Origin: Ambrosia x helenae
Lineage: Eukaryota > Streptophyta > Magnoliopsida > Asterales > Asteraceae
DNA: 64,000 bases
NCBI GenBank assembly: GCA_030844895.1
Contig: CM061232.1
Span: 88,105,769-88,169,768 of the forward strand
Direction: 5' to 3'
The translations under genes were made by a program, and so were the position numbers. Below the pieces are notes generated by a model. It made no database searches. It was not told the DNA's origin and saw nothing but the letters and a program-made list of their open reading frames with translations. Positions 36,340-47,810 of this stretch are shown piece by piece; positions within the stretch are counted from its first letter, which is position 1, and each line of letters starts with the position of its first letter.

Positions 36340-37480
36340 GAGTAAATTGCCAAAATGGCCCCTCAGGTTTAGCCCATAATGCTTGTTTGGTCACTTTTTT
36401 GAATTTTGTGCCAAAAGCACCCCTCACAGATCGAAAATTGCCAAAATGACCCATATTTAACAGACTTTTTAACTGAGTATTGAAAGTCAGTTAAGTCTCA
36501 GGGGCAATTTCGTCCTTTCAACTCACTCCTTCTTCCTCATCATCTTCTTCAAACTGCATAGTAATAAACAATTAAGTAACGGTTATCTCATGTAATTTCA
36601 TAATTTCATAACCTACACATATTTAAATATAAAACATAGTCCACTTTCATCACCAATGCAAACTACTTTAATTAAAAACGACGAAACTATATCGTAAAAC
36701 AACGTTTATAAAAATTAAGCAATCATCTGTACCTTTTCTTCTTTTTCTTCTTCTGCATCTGAATCATCATCTTCCATCCTATGATCCTTTTTGCTGGATG
36801 ATGCCATCATACATCCTGTAAGCAGTAGAAAACAACGGTCCTGTTGTAATAACACTCTTTCATTAATCATATACCTAATTTAAGTTTTAATAATAAATGT
36901 TCACGAAATAATTGACCTAATTCATGAACCAATTGCTGCACTGAACGGAATTAGTATAAAACAACGAAATTAGAATAAAATTTTAACAGAAACTGACCTA
37001 ATTGATAATTGCAGTAGTGAGTGGAATCGGTTGAATAATAATAATAATAATAATAACAATAATAATAATAATAATAATCTAGAATGTAAGGATGTGTAGC
37101 ATCTGAAAACCCTAAGTAGTGAATTAGAAATGAACTCAGACAGCGAAGAAATATGAGATCTGTGTGTCTGTTTGATTAAATAATAATAAAAAGAAGAGTA
37201 AATTGCCAAAATGGGTAGCGGAGTCGCAGGTGGTGGAGTTGTGGGAGGAGGGGTGGGTGCAGGTAGGTTGAATAAGATGATGAGGAAGAAGGAGTGAGTT
37301 GAAAGGACAAAATTGCACCTGAGACTTAACTGACTTTCAATACTCAGTTAAAAAGTCTGTTAAATATGGGTCATTTTGGCAATTTTCAATCTGTGAGGGG
37401 TGCTTTTGGCACAAAATTCAAAAAAGTGACCAAACAAGCATTTTGGGCCAAACCTGAGGGGCCATTTTGGCAATTTACTC
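36340..37480. mobile_element. Mutator-like element, long inverted repeats, 9-bp duplication
   Basis: Terminal inverted repeats of about 190 bp start GAGTAAATTGCCAAAATGG. The flanks AAAATTAAA (36331-36339) and AAAATTAAA (37481-37489) form a perfect 9-bp duplication, diagnostic of Mutator elements. No transposase is present. The interior holds an ATT/TAA microsatellite (about 37036-37078) and a possible captured exon (36733-36820, minus). Confidence 0.92.
36733..36820 (-). other. Possible captured exon inside the Mutator-like element
   Basis: On the minus strand an acceptor-like CTTACAG precedes an ATG at 36810. The frame runs 26 codons, encoding a short Ser/Lys then Asp/Glu-rich peptide (MMASSSKKDHRMEDDDSDAE...), and ends in phase at a donor-like GTACAG. 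This fits capture of a host exon (Pack-MULE). The source gene is not recognised and low complexity weakens the case. Confidence 0.35.
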
Positions 37481-37489
37481 AAAATTAAA

Positions 37490-39560
37490 TAATCCACACA
37501 CAAATACTCACACACCCTACGGTTTGAACATACACACACATCACCATTTTTATTGCACTTAATCACTTGTTTACTTGTTTTATGAAACCACATGAAAATA
37601 TCTCACATTAGGTGAATCATTTTGCAGTTTCAAACACGATTCTAAAGTAAGACACGAATGAAAATAAGATTTAACCACTAAACTAGTTAGGGAAGAAAAA
37701 CAAGTGATGGAACGAAGGTTTCTTAAGCTTCTAGTGTGCAAATCTCCAAGTTCAAGTTCCAAAGCACCCTAGAACACCTTGGATTGAGGATTGGAAGCTT
37801 GGGATTATTGGTTAAAAACTTACAATGGATGGATGGAAGATGAGGGTGGTGGTCGTGAGTTTTTTTGGGTGTGTGTGTGTGGTTTGGGGGGAGGGGGCAG
37901 GGAACTTTGCTTCAAGGATCGGGGGAGTTGTATGGATCATGCATATACAAATCTTCTTTTAATCTTCCAAATTCAAGTTTATGTATGGGAGTTTGAGTGT
38001 TATTGAGGATCAAAGAACAATGATTGGGGGAATGGGGGAGGAAGGTATCCATTTATTCGTGAAAGAATGGAAGAGAGCGGTGGAGTTGTTTAGGGTTGGT
38101 GAACTAGGCCACTTTTTAGTGCCTTCTAACTATGAATTAGGGTTTAGTTGAATATGAATAGATGGTTTCTCTTCTAGTTAGGTATTAGTTAGTGTTTGGG
38201 TATTGAAGATTGCTAAAGTCACATAATCTAGTTAATTAGGCATAGTTTAATTTTTAATTAGTGGGTAGCAATGTTAATTAGTGATAGAACTAGAAAACAC
38301 AGCAAAATCGGAAGATATAGATCTAATCACAAAAATAGAGTTTTTACATAATCACACATCAACACACAATAAATGTCAATCATTTAATGTTACAGGCGTA
38401 TTCGAACAATTATGGTTAAAGTGGGTAATCACCACCGTTTGTTTCGAAGAATTTATCGCTACATGATGTGGTAATCACCAAGGATCACCGAATGCAAACC
38501 TATACATTGGAATGGGCTTTTTCTAGACTTTAACAGATGCAACTAACAAAAATTAAACCAAAATGCATGTAACTAAGTTAACATGTTTGATTAGGATGTA
38601 CGAATTAACCTCATACAGTGTCGTGTGTCAGAATCGACGTAACCAATGAACTAACGCTTTTTAATATATTAACTATCTCAATATTATCATACTTTACTAT
38701 GTTTTTCTTTCATGACTATCTTCGTATTAAATAAGTAACTGGTTGCGTCTAGCTTCACAGCCAACCTAACATTATTAATATTTTCCCACTTTTCTTAACA
38801 AAACATAATATACTAACTTAAATATAGTAACTTATATGGAATTTCAGTCACACCTTGCCTCAAAATATCATTCTCACAATTCCTAAATTCTCACTAACCA
38901 TCTAACGTTTCCTTTATCCAACCCTATGAGTTATTTTTTTGAACGACTTCAATGCAACTGGTTTGCAACACTACAAGGCTGTACATGCCAGACACCTTAT
39001 CTGGGTTCGAATCCTAGAACAATGGTGTTATTCCGGATTATTGGCATACACTTGTTGGATTCTAACTCAAGACCTCTTGAGTAAACCACTTACTAGAAAA
39101 CCCGCTAACCAATTGGGGTATAATCAAAGTTTTCAAAACCAGACTGAACAACGAACTGATCAACTTACCAGTGATTTCGTAAATATTATAAAACTTAACA
39201 CGGTAAAGTTTAAAAAATATATATAAAAAACTAGTTCAACCCCTAAATCCTAGTCTGACCTGCCAGTCCTACCGGTTTAATGGTTGGGTCCGGTCCGGTT
39301 CAGGTTACACAAGATTGGGTATACCATGTTGACAAACCTATGAGTTTGTAAAAAATGATTATTAACTAGTAAAAATAAAAAACTTGTATCCAATGATAAT
39401 AAAATTCACATGTTTTCCTCCACACCTAATCCAAACCTCTATTACCCTCAACAATCCTAACATATCCTTTCTTCTTCCATATACCTTGGGGTGGGTTTAA
39501 TGGAGTAATTCTAGGGTTTCCAATTATCATCTCACCATATTCTCATCCTGCTAAACACAA
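37490..39560. other. Decayed repeat and upstream region of the DUF760 gene
   Basis: 37490-38270 looks like decayed LTR sequence (long TG-rich run at 37868-37900) without visible termini. 38270-38940 is AT-rich with nothing recognised. 38950-39125 holds two tRNA-like fragments, one with the exact B-box GGTTCGAATCC at 38005+1000 (about 39005) on the plus strand. 39400-39560 should contain the DUF760 promoter and 5' UTR; no strong TATA box stands out. Confidence 0.4.
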
Positions 39561-42500
39561 ATGTCGTATTTAACATTAAAAACTCCATTTCTATCATCAC
39601 ATTCTTCATCTTCATCCTCTGTTCTCGCATCATGTAAAACTAATCAGTTACTGCGACTGTCTTCAGTTTACGTTGCCGGTAAACCAACTTTTAACCGCGG
39701 AAGATTGAGACTCAGAGCTGAATCTCAACCGCAGGATTCTTCGGCAAGTAGTGATTCTCAACAGCCTAACGGTTCTGTGGTAAAAAAAAAATAATAATAA
39801 TATTTGAATAATTTGTTTTGTATTATGGATATTAGTTATGTTAATATACTTAATAGATTGTAGTAAGTAAGTAGTAAGTGTATGCTGTTTTTGTTTGATT
39901 TTGAGGTTGTAGTAAGTAGTAATTTGTTTTCGATTTCGGATATTAGTTGTGTTACGTTTAACCGTTTAAAATCGAGACTGAGAGCTGAATCGGAGCAATT
40001 CCTCGAATAGTGGAAACAGTGGTGATTCTCAGTAAGCTAATAGTTCTGTGGTAAAATTTTGAAAAAAATGTTTTAGGTTTTGGATATTGGTTGTGTTAAT
40101 AGGTTGTAGTGAGTGTGTGCTGATATTGTTTGCCTATGTGTAGGATTTTGATATTGAGGCCAAATCTTTTGATATAGTTAAACTGTTGTGTGGTAGAAAC
40201 TTGAATAATTTGCTTTGGATTTTGGAAGTTAGTTATGTTTGTAGGCTGTAGGTAGTAGTGATTGCGTATATGAGTTTGAATTTGAGGTTGAAGTGTTGAA
40301 CTGTTCAAGTTTGATGTGGTTTTCTTACAGAATAAGATACTAACGTATTTTCCCCAGTGTGTGGAGACATACGTTTCATTTAGAAACAAGCCAAATTTGC
40401 TTTTGGTGATGACACTATAATTGTATAACAGATATGAGGTCAAGCTGATGTGAATGATTCCAAAAAAAACATATATTTAACTTTTAAGTATGGAGAAAAA
40501 AGATATACTTAAAAAAAAGCTATGATCTTTGCTGCTAGTTTACCAGATTTTGGGTAAGGAAGTTAATCAATTGGAAAGGAAGTGCATTTGAACTTACAAA
40601 TCACATGAATTCATTCAATAATTGATTGTTAGTTTGTGGAAAGTAGAGTTTAGTAACAGAACAAAACGTGGAGAATGAGCATGTGAAGGTACTTCCTAAG
40701 CTAGTGAAAAATGAGATGTGTTATTAATGCTTTGATAAATTAGGTGGACATTATTGTTTCACTTTAGGCTTTTGAAAAAGTAATTGAGGAAGGGGGGAAG
40801 GGAGGGAGTTGAGGATGATATGAAAAGTTTGTGCGCCAGTGGAAACTGGCAAGACATGAAAGTAAGTATGGCCAATACTACAAGTTTTTTAACCTACTAA
40901 GGTATGAGAAACATTGACATATTTTTATTAGCACACTCGAACGTTTAATTATTTATTTGGCGATAACTTATGTAGTATGTACATGCCAAAAACTTGGTTG
41001 CATGAGATCTCACGTATATACTTGTGCCTAGCTCCTATACTTCTTTATGTGATTAGGATTGCAATAATCAATATTTTTCATCTCAAATACTTGGTTTCTT
41101 TAATAACTTGTGCCTTCTTAACAGATTGTTAAGGATACTCATAGTTGTGATTCAACTACTACTAAATTGAAAACGTATGATGGACATTTGTCTTCTATAA
41201 TCTATATCAGTAGATTATTTATAATTGAAGTTTATGTTGATAAGTAACGATGAAAGAAATGTGGTTTCGAATATGGAATTTTAAGGCTATTTGTAGGAAT
41301 GTTTTAAAGCTGTCTATGTGATCTCTATCCATTATAGCCTTACTTAAACAACAGATATGCGTGTGTGTGTGAAACTTTGGAGAGAAGTAGTGAAGGTATT
41401 AGGATAACCGATAATGTCTCATTAAACTTGTAAGAAGCTTTACTTTTTTGACAAATGTATTTCAGAGTTCAGACTAATACTGGTGTTAAACATTGATTTC
41501 CTCCATTATATATGCATTTTATAGACAAGCAGGAGGGATATGTTACTGGAGTACGTGAAAAATGTGCAACCAGAATTTATGGAGTTATTTGTTAAAAGAG
41601 CACCTCAGCAGGTAATATTCATTCCTTATATTTCTACTATATGTGTTGTATAAATGTATAATCCCTTACAGTTGTTGTTGTTAGGTTGTAGATGCCATGC
41701 GCCACACAGTAACAAATATGATGGGAACTTTACCCCCTCAGTTTTTTGCAGTTACTGTTACCACTGTAAGTTTGCACAATTTATGCCTTTTGGAGAAGGC
41801 GGCAATATTATGATTTTTTCACAGATTGCTTGATTATAGGGATAGATATTTTAAACAGTTGAAGTATTGACACACTGTTCTATTTTAATGTGTGTCGTGC
41901 AATCAGGTTGCTGAGAATCTTGCACAACTCATGTACAGTGTTTTGATGACTGGGTATATGTTTAGGAATGCACAATATCGGCTGGAATTACAACAAAGTT
42001 TGGAGCAAGTTGCACTTCCTGATACATCACAGGAGGAAAAGGTGCTTTTTCAAATTTTGTTTCTTATTATGTAATGGTCATGCAACTGCAAAGCAATATG
42101 CTTGGTAGGTAGGACCATAGGAGTAGAGGTGGCAAATGAACATGTCAAGGATAGCTTGGTGGGTTGGGATGGGTCAAAACATGTTCAGGTTATGATGGAT
42201 TTTGGTTTAGGTTGGGCTGATCTGAAACAGCTTTTTTAAGAAGTATTTAGTACGTAAAATTACAGAAGTTATATTATTTCAGGAATAACCTGGATCTTTG
42301 AATAAAATTCTTTAAAAATTTTATGCATTAAAAAATACCACTTGAGCTTGCTTTTTGACAGTTTTGGCATATTTGGCTTGTTTATTGTTTTGTTTGATTA
42401 AGATAATCGTGTTCCGAGTGAAGTAAAATCTAGATACTAGCATACCAAGAAATATGGTATATTTGTAAGCTACATGCGCACAATTGTAGAAATTATAGAA

Positions 42501-45012
42501 ACCAGTTGGTCTACACAAGGATAGCTCTCAAGTAAAGCACTGTGTTTTTCATTTGATTTGTGTCATTGACTTTAGAGGTGGTAATTTCGAACCATTTAGG
42601 GGATATTTTAATATAGCTAGAAGACCTCCTGTATCAGTATAATAAATATTCTTATTTAATACACGTTATTTAAAAGCTTCAAATTTATGGACAAAAAAAT
42701 GTTGATGTCATTCCAACCCAATCTGTTTGGACCCATTACCTAACCCGTCCAACCCACCATTAAGCCACAAAAAGTGAATTTTGATATTGCAGATTTGAAG
42801 TTCATCTTTTCAAACTTGACTTTTTTTTCCCCGATGTGTGGTCCCCTTAGTTAAAAGATGGTTCACTTTTTTCTTAATAGCCCTAACTCCCAACTGAAAT
42901 GGGTGTCTTGACTTTTAAAATCTGAAAGGTATTTGTCCCATATTGAAAACAAAATGCATATTTGTCAATAGTGTCTATTGCGATTGTTATAGTGCGCTAT
43001 GTAGCGTATAGCCCACATGGCGCTGTAGGGTTTATAGCGACATATACCGACCTTTTCTGTAACTTTTTTCTAAAACCAATAATAGCGATGCCATCGTTAT
43101 TAATTGCGACGGTAGCGCCCGCGATCGTGAATAGCGTCACGTATCGGCTAACCGTCGCTATGTTGTGTTTAGTGGCCCAGTAGCGTGAATATAGCGACTT
43201 CCGGCGACGATTCCAGCTGCCAAAAACAAGGAGGAAGATGAATAGCGGCTGTGTGCATTGTTTTAAGCCTTTTTAGGGTTAAAAACTTTTTAACTATTTT
43301 CACATTTAACCCCTCTGTCTTTCATTTGTTTACATATAGTGCCTAAAACTTCTAGATTTTACATATAAAGTATAAAATTAGTTTGTGTATATAAACATTT
43401 GGTCCTTATACTTGTAAATTTGTACATAAAAAATATTTTTAAATATTTTAATACCTTACCGCTATTTACGAAATAGCGGGCGCTACGAGCGTCGCTACCG
43501 CTACGTAGCATATCGGTAGCCTGTCGCTATTTACCGCTATTCGCTATCGATAACTATGAGCGATGCCCATTAGGTTATTTTTTTCTTTCACGATTGAAAA
43601 AAATAAGCGTATTTGGATGAAATATACATGTAAAAATAGCGTATTTTGATAAAATACATGTAAAATATTTCTTAAATTTTATATTACTTTATCACTAAAC
43701 ATGAAATAGTAGGCACTATTTTGTCGCTATCGCTACGTAGCATATTGGTGGCTTGTTGCTATTGCCCGTTTTTCGCTATTGACAACTATGGTTTGTAGTA
43801 TAACTTATCAAGTTATTAAGTTTTACTTGTATGATTTACAGGATGCACCGGATTATGCACCGGGGACACAGAAGATGGTGACCGGGGAGGTTATCAGGTG
43901 GAATAATGTTTCTGGTCCTGAGAAAATCGATGCAATCAAATACATTGAATTACTTGAAGCAGAAGTTGAGGAACTTAATCGTCAAGTAGAAAGAATATCC
44001 GCCAATGGATCAAATGAATTGTTGGACTATCTTAAAACCCTCGAGCCCCAAAATCTTAAGGTTAGGAAGTTAGTCAGTTAACTTGCTAAAGCAAATTGCA
44101 TAAAAAGATAACACGCTTCTCTCAACTTTCTGTTTTAGCTAACCAACATTTTTAAGCTAGAAAACAACTTACAAAGATTTTAAGTTTTTGATATAAAACA
44201 ACATCTGAAGTTGACTGGCGCTCACATGCCATGTCAGCACCACATCAGAAAAAAGTCAACTTGGTCAAAGTTACTGGATAGATCAACATTGTCTGCTTCA
44301 TGTATGAATACCTTTTATCTATATAAAATGATGCAGGATTTGACAAGTAGTGCTGGGGAGGATGTTGTGGTTGCAATGAACACGTTTATAAAACGTCTCC
44401 TGGCTGTTTCAGATCCTACGCAAATGAAGGTTAGCATGATGTTTTAAATTTTAACCTCGTGTTCTAGAGTTGGAATTAGAGGGCAAAAAGTTGACAAATT
44501 ACAAATATACTCTTTAATATGTTACAAACTTTTTCCCCCTCTGATTTGTTTGTCATCTGTCTCAATAAATTAGTAAATAAATAAATTTGAAATTTAAGAA
44601 CACATCCTTAAATATTGCAACACTATCTATCTATTTCAAGGTTTTCCCAAAAAGTCAAATGTTTTTCTGATTTTAGGAAGGTTCTATACTAAATTTACCT
44701 ACTGGCCTGTTGTGGTCCAAAAAATCTGTGTGAGATAGATATTAACTTGTATTTTATCTATTTCTCAACTATATATATATTTTTATTTGTCAAGCTTTGC
44801 ATTTTTTGAACTTTTATATTATAATCTTATATTGTGTGATAATGATGCAGACTAGCGTGACAGAGACAAGTGCCCCGGAACTAGCGAAGCTGCTTTACTG
44901 GCTAATGGTGGTTGGATACAGTATACGTAACATTGAAGTCCGTTATGATATGGAACGCGTTTTGGGCAGTCCACCTAAGCGTCAAGAGCTACCCCCAGCC
45001 GAGAACATATAA
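39561..45012 (+). CDS. Chloroplast-type DUF760 protein, seven exons
   Basis: Exons 39561-39779, 41525-41611, 41685-41765, 41907-42041, 43842-44060, 44337-44429 and 44851-45012. All introns are GT-AG and all junctions phase 0, giving 331 residues. The first 60 or so residues are Ser-rich and basic without acids (MSYLTLKTPFLSSHSSSSSS...), typical of a plastid transit peptide. Two related blocks, LAQLMYSVLMTGYMFRNAQY and LAKLLYWLMVVGYSIRNIEV, mark tandem DUF760-type repeats of about 100 residues, separated by a helical acidic linker (IELLEAEVEELNRQVERI). The family is plant/cyanobacterial and of unknown biochemical function; I infer plastid location. Intron 1 carries a decayed duplicate of exon 1, and intron 4 (1.8 kb) carries a hAT-like MITE. 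All exons look intact, so the gene is probably functional. Confidence 0.92.
39954..40050 (+). pseudogene. Fossil duplicate of DUF760 exon 1 end within intron 1
   Basis: Matches the 3' part of exon 1 from the region around GAGACTGAGAGCTGAATC through TTCTGTGGTAAAA, including the donor site. It contains an in-frame TAG and indels. The following intronic sequence is also duplicated (about 40060-40150), and a third, shorter echo starts near 40185 (GTGGTAGAAACTTGAATAATTTG). Confidence 0.72.
42955..43790. mobile_element. hAT-like MITE(s) rich in TAGCG/CGCTA, in DUF760 intron 4
   Basis: Ends resemble each other in inverted orientation (TTGTCAATAGTG at the left, CGCTATTGACAA at the right). The interior is full of CGCTA and TAGCG words that can pair. 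A second inner end near 43550 (CGATAACTATGAG) suggests two units side by side. No clear 8-bp duplication was found. It makes no protein and lies within an intron. Confidence 0.5.
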
Positions 45013-46088
45013 ACAACCAACAAAATGATATCAATAACCACCACCAAAATTTTCGTTACTCCACCAAAAATGTTGTTTCATCATATATGACAATGAAGTT
45101 GCTGTTTCTGTCCAGATTTTAGCATATGGTTAAGGAAGCAGTTGATTTGATTATTGGTGTTCAAGATTTTTAATTTAAGGTTTTCATATTAGTTGTAGCA
45201 ACCATAATTCTTAGTCTCTATGGCATTTTTTAGTGTTTGCCGGCACTTGTGGTACATTATTTAACACATGCCAATTTCGACTCATTTACCTTGTCATAAG
45301 AGTCAACTGAAGTTATGTTTATATCGATGATAGATCTAACAAGTCAAATAAGAAATTGCCGAAAGGAAAACGAGTCAAAAGTGTTAAAAGTTCATATTTA
45401 ATGTTTAAACATCGTTCAGCTTGCTTAAGTGTGTTTGTACTCTTTGTAGTCGCATTAAGTGTCGAATCAATACCCCACGTAAAAGAGGAAAGTCATACGT
45501 GTTGATCCATTACCCAACCCGCCCGTTTGTTTAATGGGTGTCCACACGTATCAAGTATACTCATTTATAGTCTTGCGCCGTTAAAAAATATTTATTGATA
45601 CGTCCACTGCCATACTATCCTATTTTAAAACCTATACAAAACATTCAACTATAATTTAATAATTCAACAATTTTAAGTTTGTGAAAGTTATAATGTAGCG
45701 AGTAAAGGGGTTTGGGAAATCGAGTAAGTATCATCTAATCCCATCTAGTCCCATTACACTTTATGAATTGGGTATTCTCGCCGGGTTTAGGCTTGTGTGC
45801 AATTCCTAGTCCAATACGGAAAAAACAGTGATCATTAATCTTACACATAATAGATACCAAAAACTTGGCACAAGACATGTTTCATGTTTAAATTGAAATT
45901 ATGTTCCAGAAACAAGATTGCAAAAAGTTTCTTGACAACTACAGTCAAGAGAAATAACAAAGTCTATATATATCGATCGCGTCATGGTTGAGCAATGGGC
46001 CGGCTCCGCCATTCATATATAGATCTAACATGAATTTTAGTACATGAGCGAAGAGACCTTCACATGCAAAACTAAAGGAAATAAAACC
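45013..46088. other. 3' UTR of the DUF760 gene and convergent intergenic space
   Basis: The two genes on either side converge. 45013-45240 is plausible 3' UTR, and about 45960-46088 is plausible 3' UTR of the S17 gene. Between them is unremarkable AT-rich sequence; I see no further gene. Confidence 0.5.
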
Positions 46089-47300
46089 TTAAGATGAAGA
46101 TGAATGAGCTATTGGTGTCTTGCTGCCTGAATCAGTAGCAGCTGCTGGTTTTGACGGTGATGGGGGCGTATATATTCGGGCTTTCTTCAGAATCTCTGCT
46201 ACAACCCAGTTTTTCCGCTTGCTTAATGGTCTAGATGGATCCAATTTAACCTGAAAAAAGATATGCTTCATTGCTTCATACAAACATGTCAAGAGTTTCC
46301 TTATGATTACAATCATATAAATACTTGTGTGGTTTCAAACATAAAAATTATAGCCAATATAAATCCTTGTTTGTAAGCTATAATCATGAAAATGAGCTAC
46401 AACTTGTCATTCCTGTTTCCAGTTATAAATCCTTGTATGCCATAACAAATGGTGCGAGAGGCCATTAAAGTGCATATGAACAGGGAACTTCCCCTTTGCT
46501 AATCAGCAGGACCAAGAAAGTACGGTTTATTTTGGATAGACTCCTAATGTAGGAACAAGTGGAAGCTCGATTCAAAGAGAGGTCAGGGCTGACTACTGCC
46601 TTGATTTAAAAAGGCACGCCTGATACGCACGGCAATCAGGGAAGTGCCTCAGGGCTTGAGGCGGTGCCTCATGCACATGTCGGTCAAAGTTGGGGACCGT
46701 GGGAGGGTGAGATGTCAAAAAAACCTATGTTATGAAAAGTGCATAGGTGCAAGCCAAGTCGCAGAAGCGCAACAGAGCATACGTGCCTCGCCTGGACAGG
46801 CACATTTTCAGGCCAAGTTCCGGCCAAAAGTCGTCTGGAAGAGCCTAAAGTAACCAACACTAGCCCTAAACAAGTCTGAAACCAACCTAAAAAGCCTAAA
46901 ACCTCCTAATAATGGTACTTTTATAATACGTGTCTCGCTTTTTAAGCGATTCGTGCCTAGGCTTAGGGCCAGGCCTATGTACCTTGAGTGCGCATGCAAT
47001 ATCTATTTGTACAACATTTTATACCAAACTATTAATCTTTTACAAAAATCATCACTGTTACTGATTAACAAAAGGACTTCAGATCACATAGTAATAGTAA
47101 TAGTAATAGTAACAGTAATAACACGAAGAAGAACATACTCGATCACCAATGTTGCACTGATTTTGCTCATCGTGAGCCATAAACTTGGAGGTACGCTTAA
47201 CGTATCGATTGTAGAGCTTGTTATGAAACAGCCTATCAACGGCCACCACCACTGATTTCTGCATTTTGTTCGAAACCACCATTCCAACAACTGATTTCAT
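46089..47300 (-). CDS. RPS17: Mitochondrial small-subunit ribosomal protein S17 (uS17m)
   Basis: Two exons on the minus strand: 47300-47139 (54 codons) and 46250-46089 (53 codons plus stop), GT-AG, phase 0, 107 residues. The protein starts MKSVVGMVVSNKMQKSVVVA, the classic S17 OB-fold opening, and continues with RYVKRTSKFMAHDE, CNIGDRVKLDPSRPLSKRK and WVVAEILKKARIY, which covers the S17 rRNA-binding core. The C-terminal Ser/Ala/Pro tail is extra and low in complexity. It matches the plant nuclear-encoded mitochondrial-type S17 (Arabidopsis EMB1129-like, from memory) rather than the chloroplast one, because there is no transit peptide; this localisation is inference. The in-frame ATG at 47324 is rejected because homologues start at MKSVVG. 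The 888-bp intron contains a GAGGC-rich repeat. Confidence 0.92.
46600..46990. repeat. GAGGC/GCCTC-rich interspersed repeat in S17 intron
   Basis: Words such as GTGCCTCAGGGCTTGAGGCG and TGCCTAGGCTTAGGGCC recur. A related stretch lies in the VMA21 intron (about 57165-57470). It looks like a short nonautonomous repeat; family unknown. Termini were not defined. Confidence 0.5.
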
Positions 47301-47810
47301 CGTTTTTTCGCGCCAAATCAGCAAATGAATAATATTAAACCAAACAGATGACCACTGATTTCTTCTGTTAGCTCCGATGAGTTTGAAGCCCTAACAACCA
47401 GTGACGGCGTTGTAAATTGATGAATATTCATTTACACATTTTATCCCTAAACTATAGTCACTCTCTATTTCAGCCCTTCACACTTTTAGACTGTGACATT
47501 ATTTGGTTATAACTGAATTAACCGAAAACTAAACTGAATTCGAAACTTAAAAAAAAAAAAACCGAACCAAGTAAAAATTCATTTGCTTGGTTCAGTTTGT
47601 AACCGTTATAAAATTTTTAATAAGAGAAAATACAAGTGTCATTTTTATGAAAGTTATAAATAATATTGTAATGAATATTTCAAGAATATTTTACAACTAA
47701 AATAATACACTTGTTTAAAAAATGAGAGGAGGAAAATATAATGAATAGTTTTTTAATGTCCAACAAAGCTCCAATGCTCGAGTCCATCAATAGACAAAAT
47801 AATAAAATCA
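47301..47810. other. Upstream region of the S17 gene
   Basis: 5' UTR and promoter of the minus-strand S17 gene, then AT-rich sequence with AACCGAACCAAG / CTTGGTTCAG inverted words (47567-47600), possibly a small hairpin or MITE remnant. No gene. Confidence 0.4.

Noticed and set aside
46953..47324. Plus-strand and longer minus-strand ORFs around S17 exon 1
   Set aside because: The plus-strand ORF is antisense to exon 1. The minus-strand extension past 47139 reads into the intron, and the extra N-terminal ATG at 47324 is not supported by S17 homologues.
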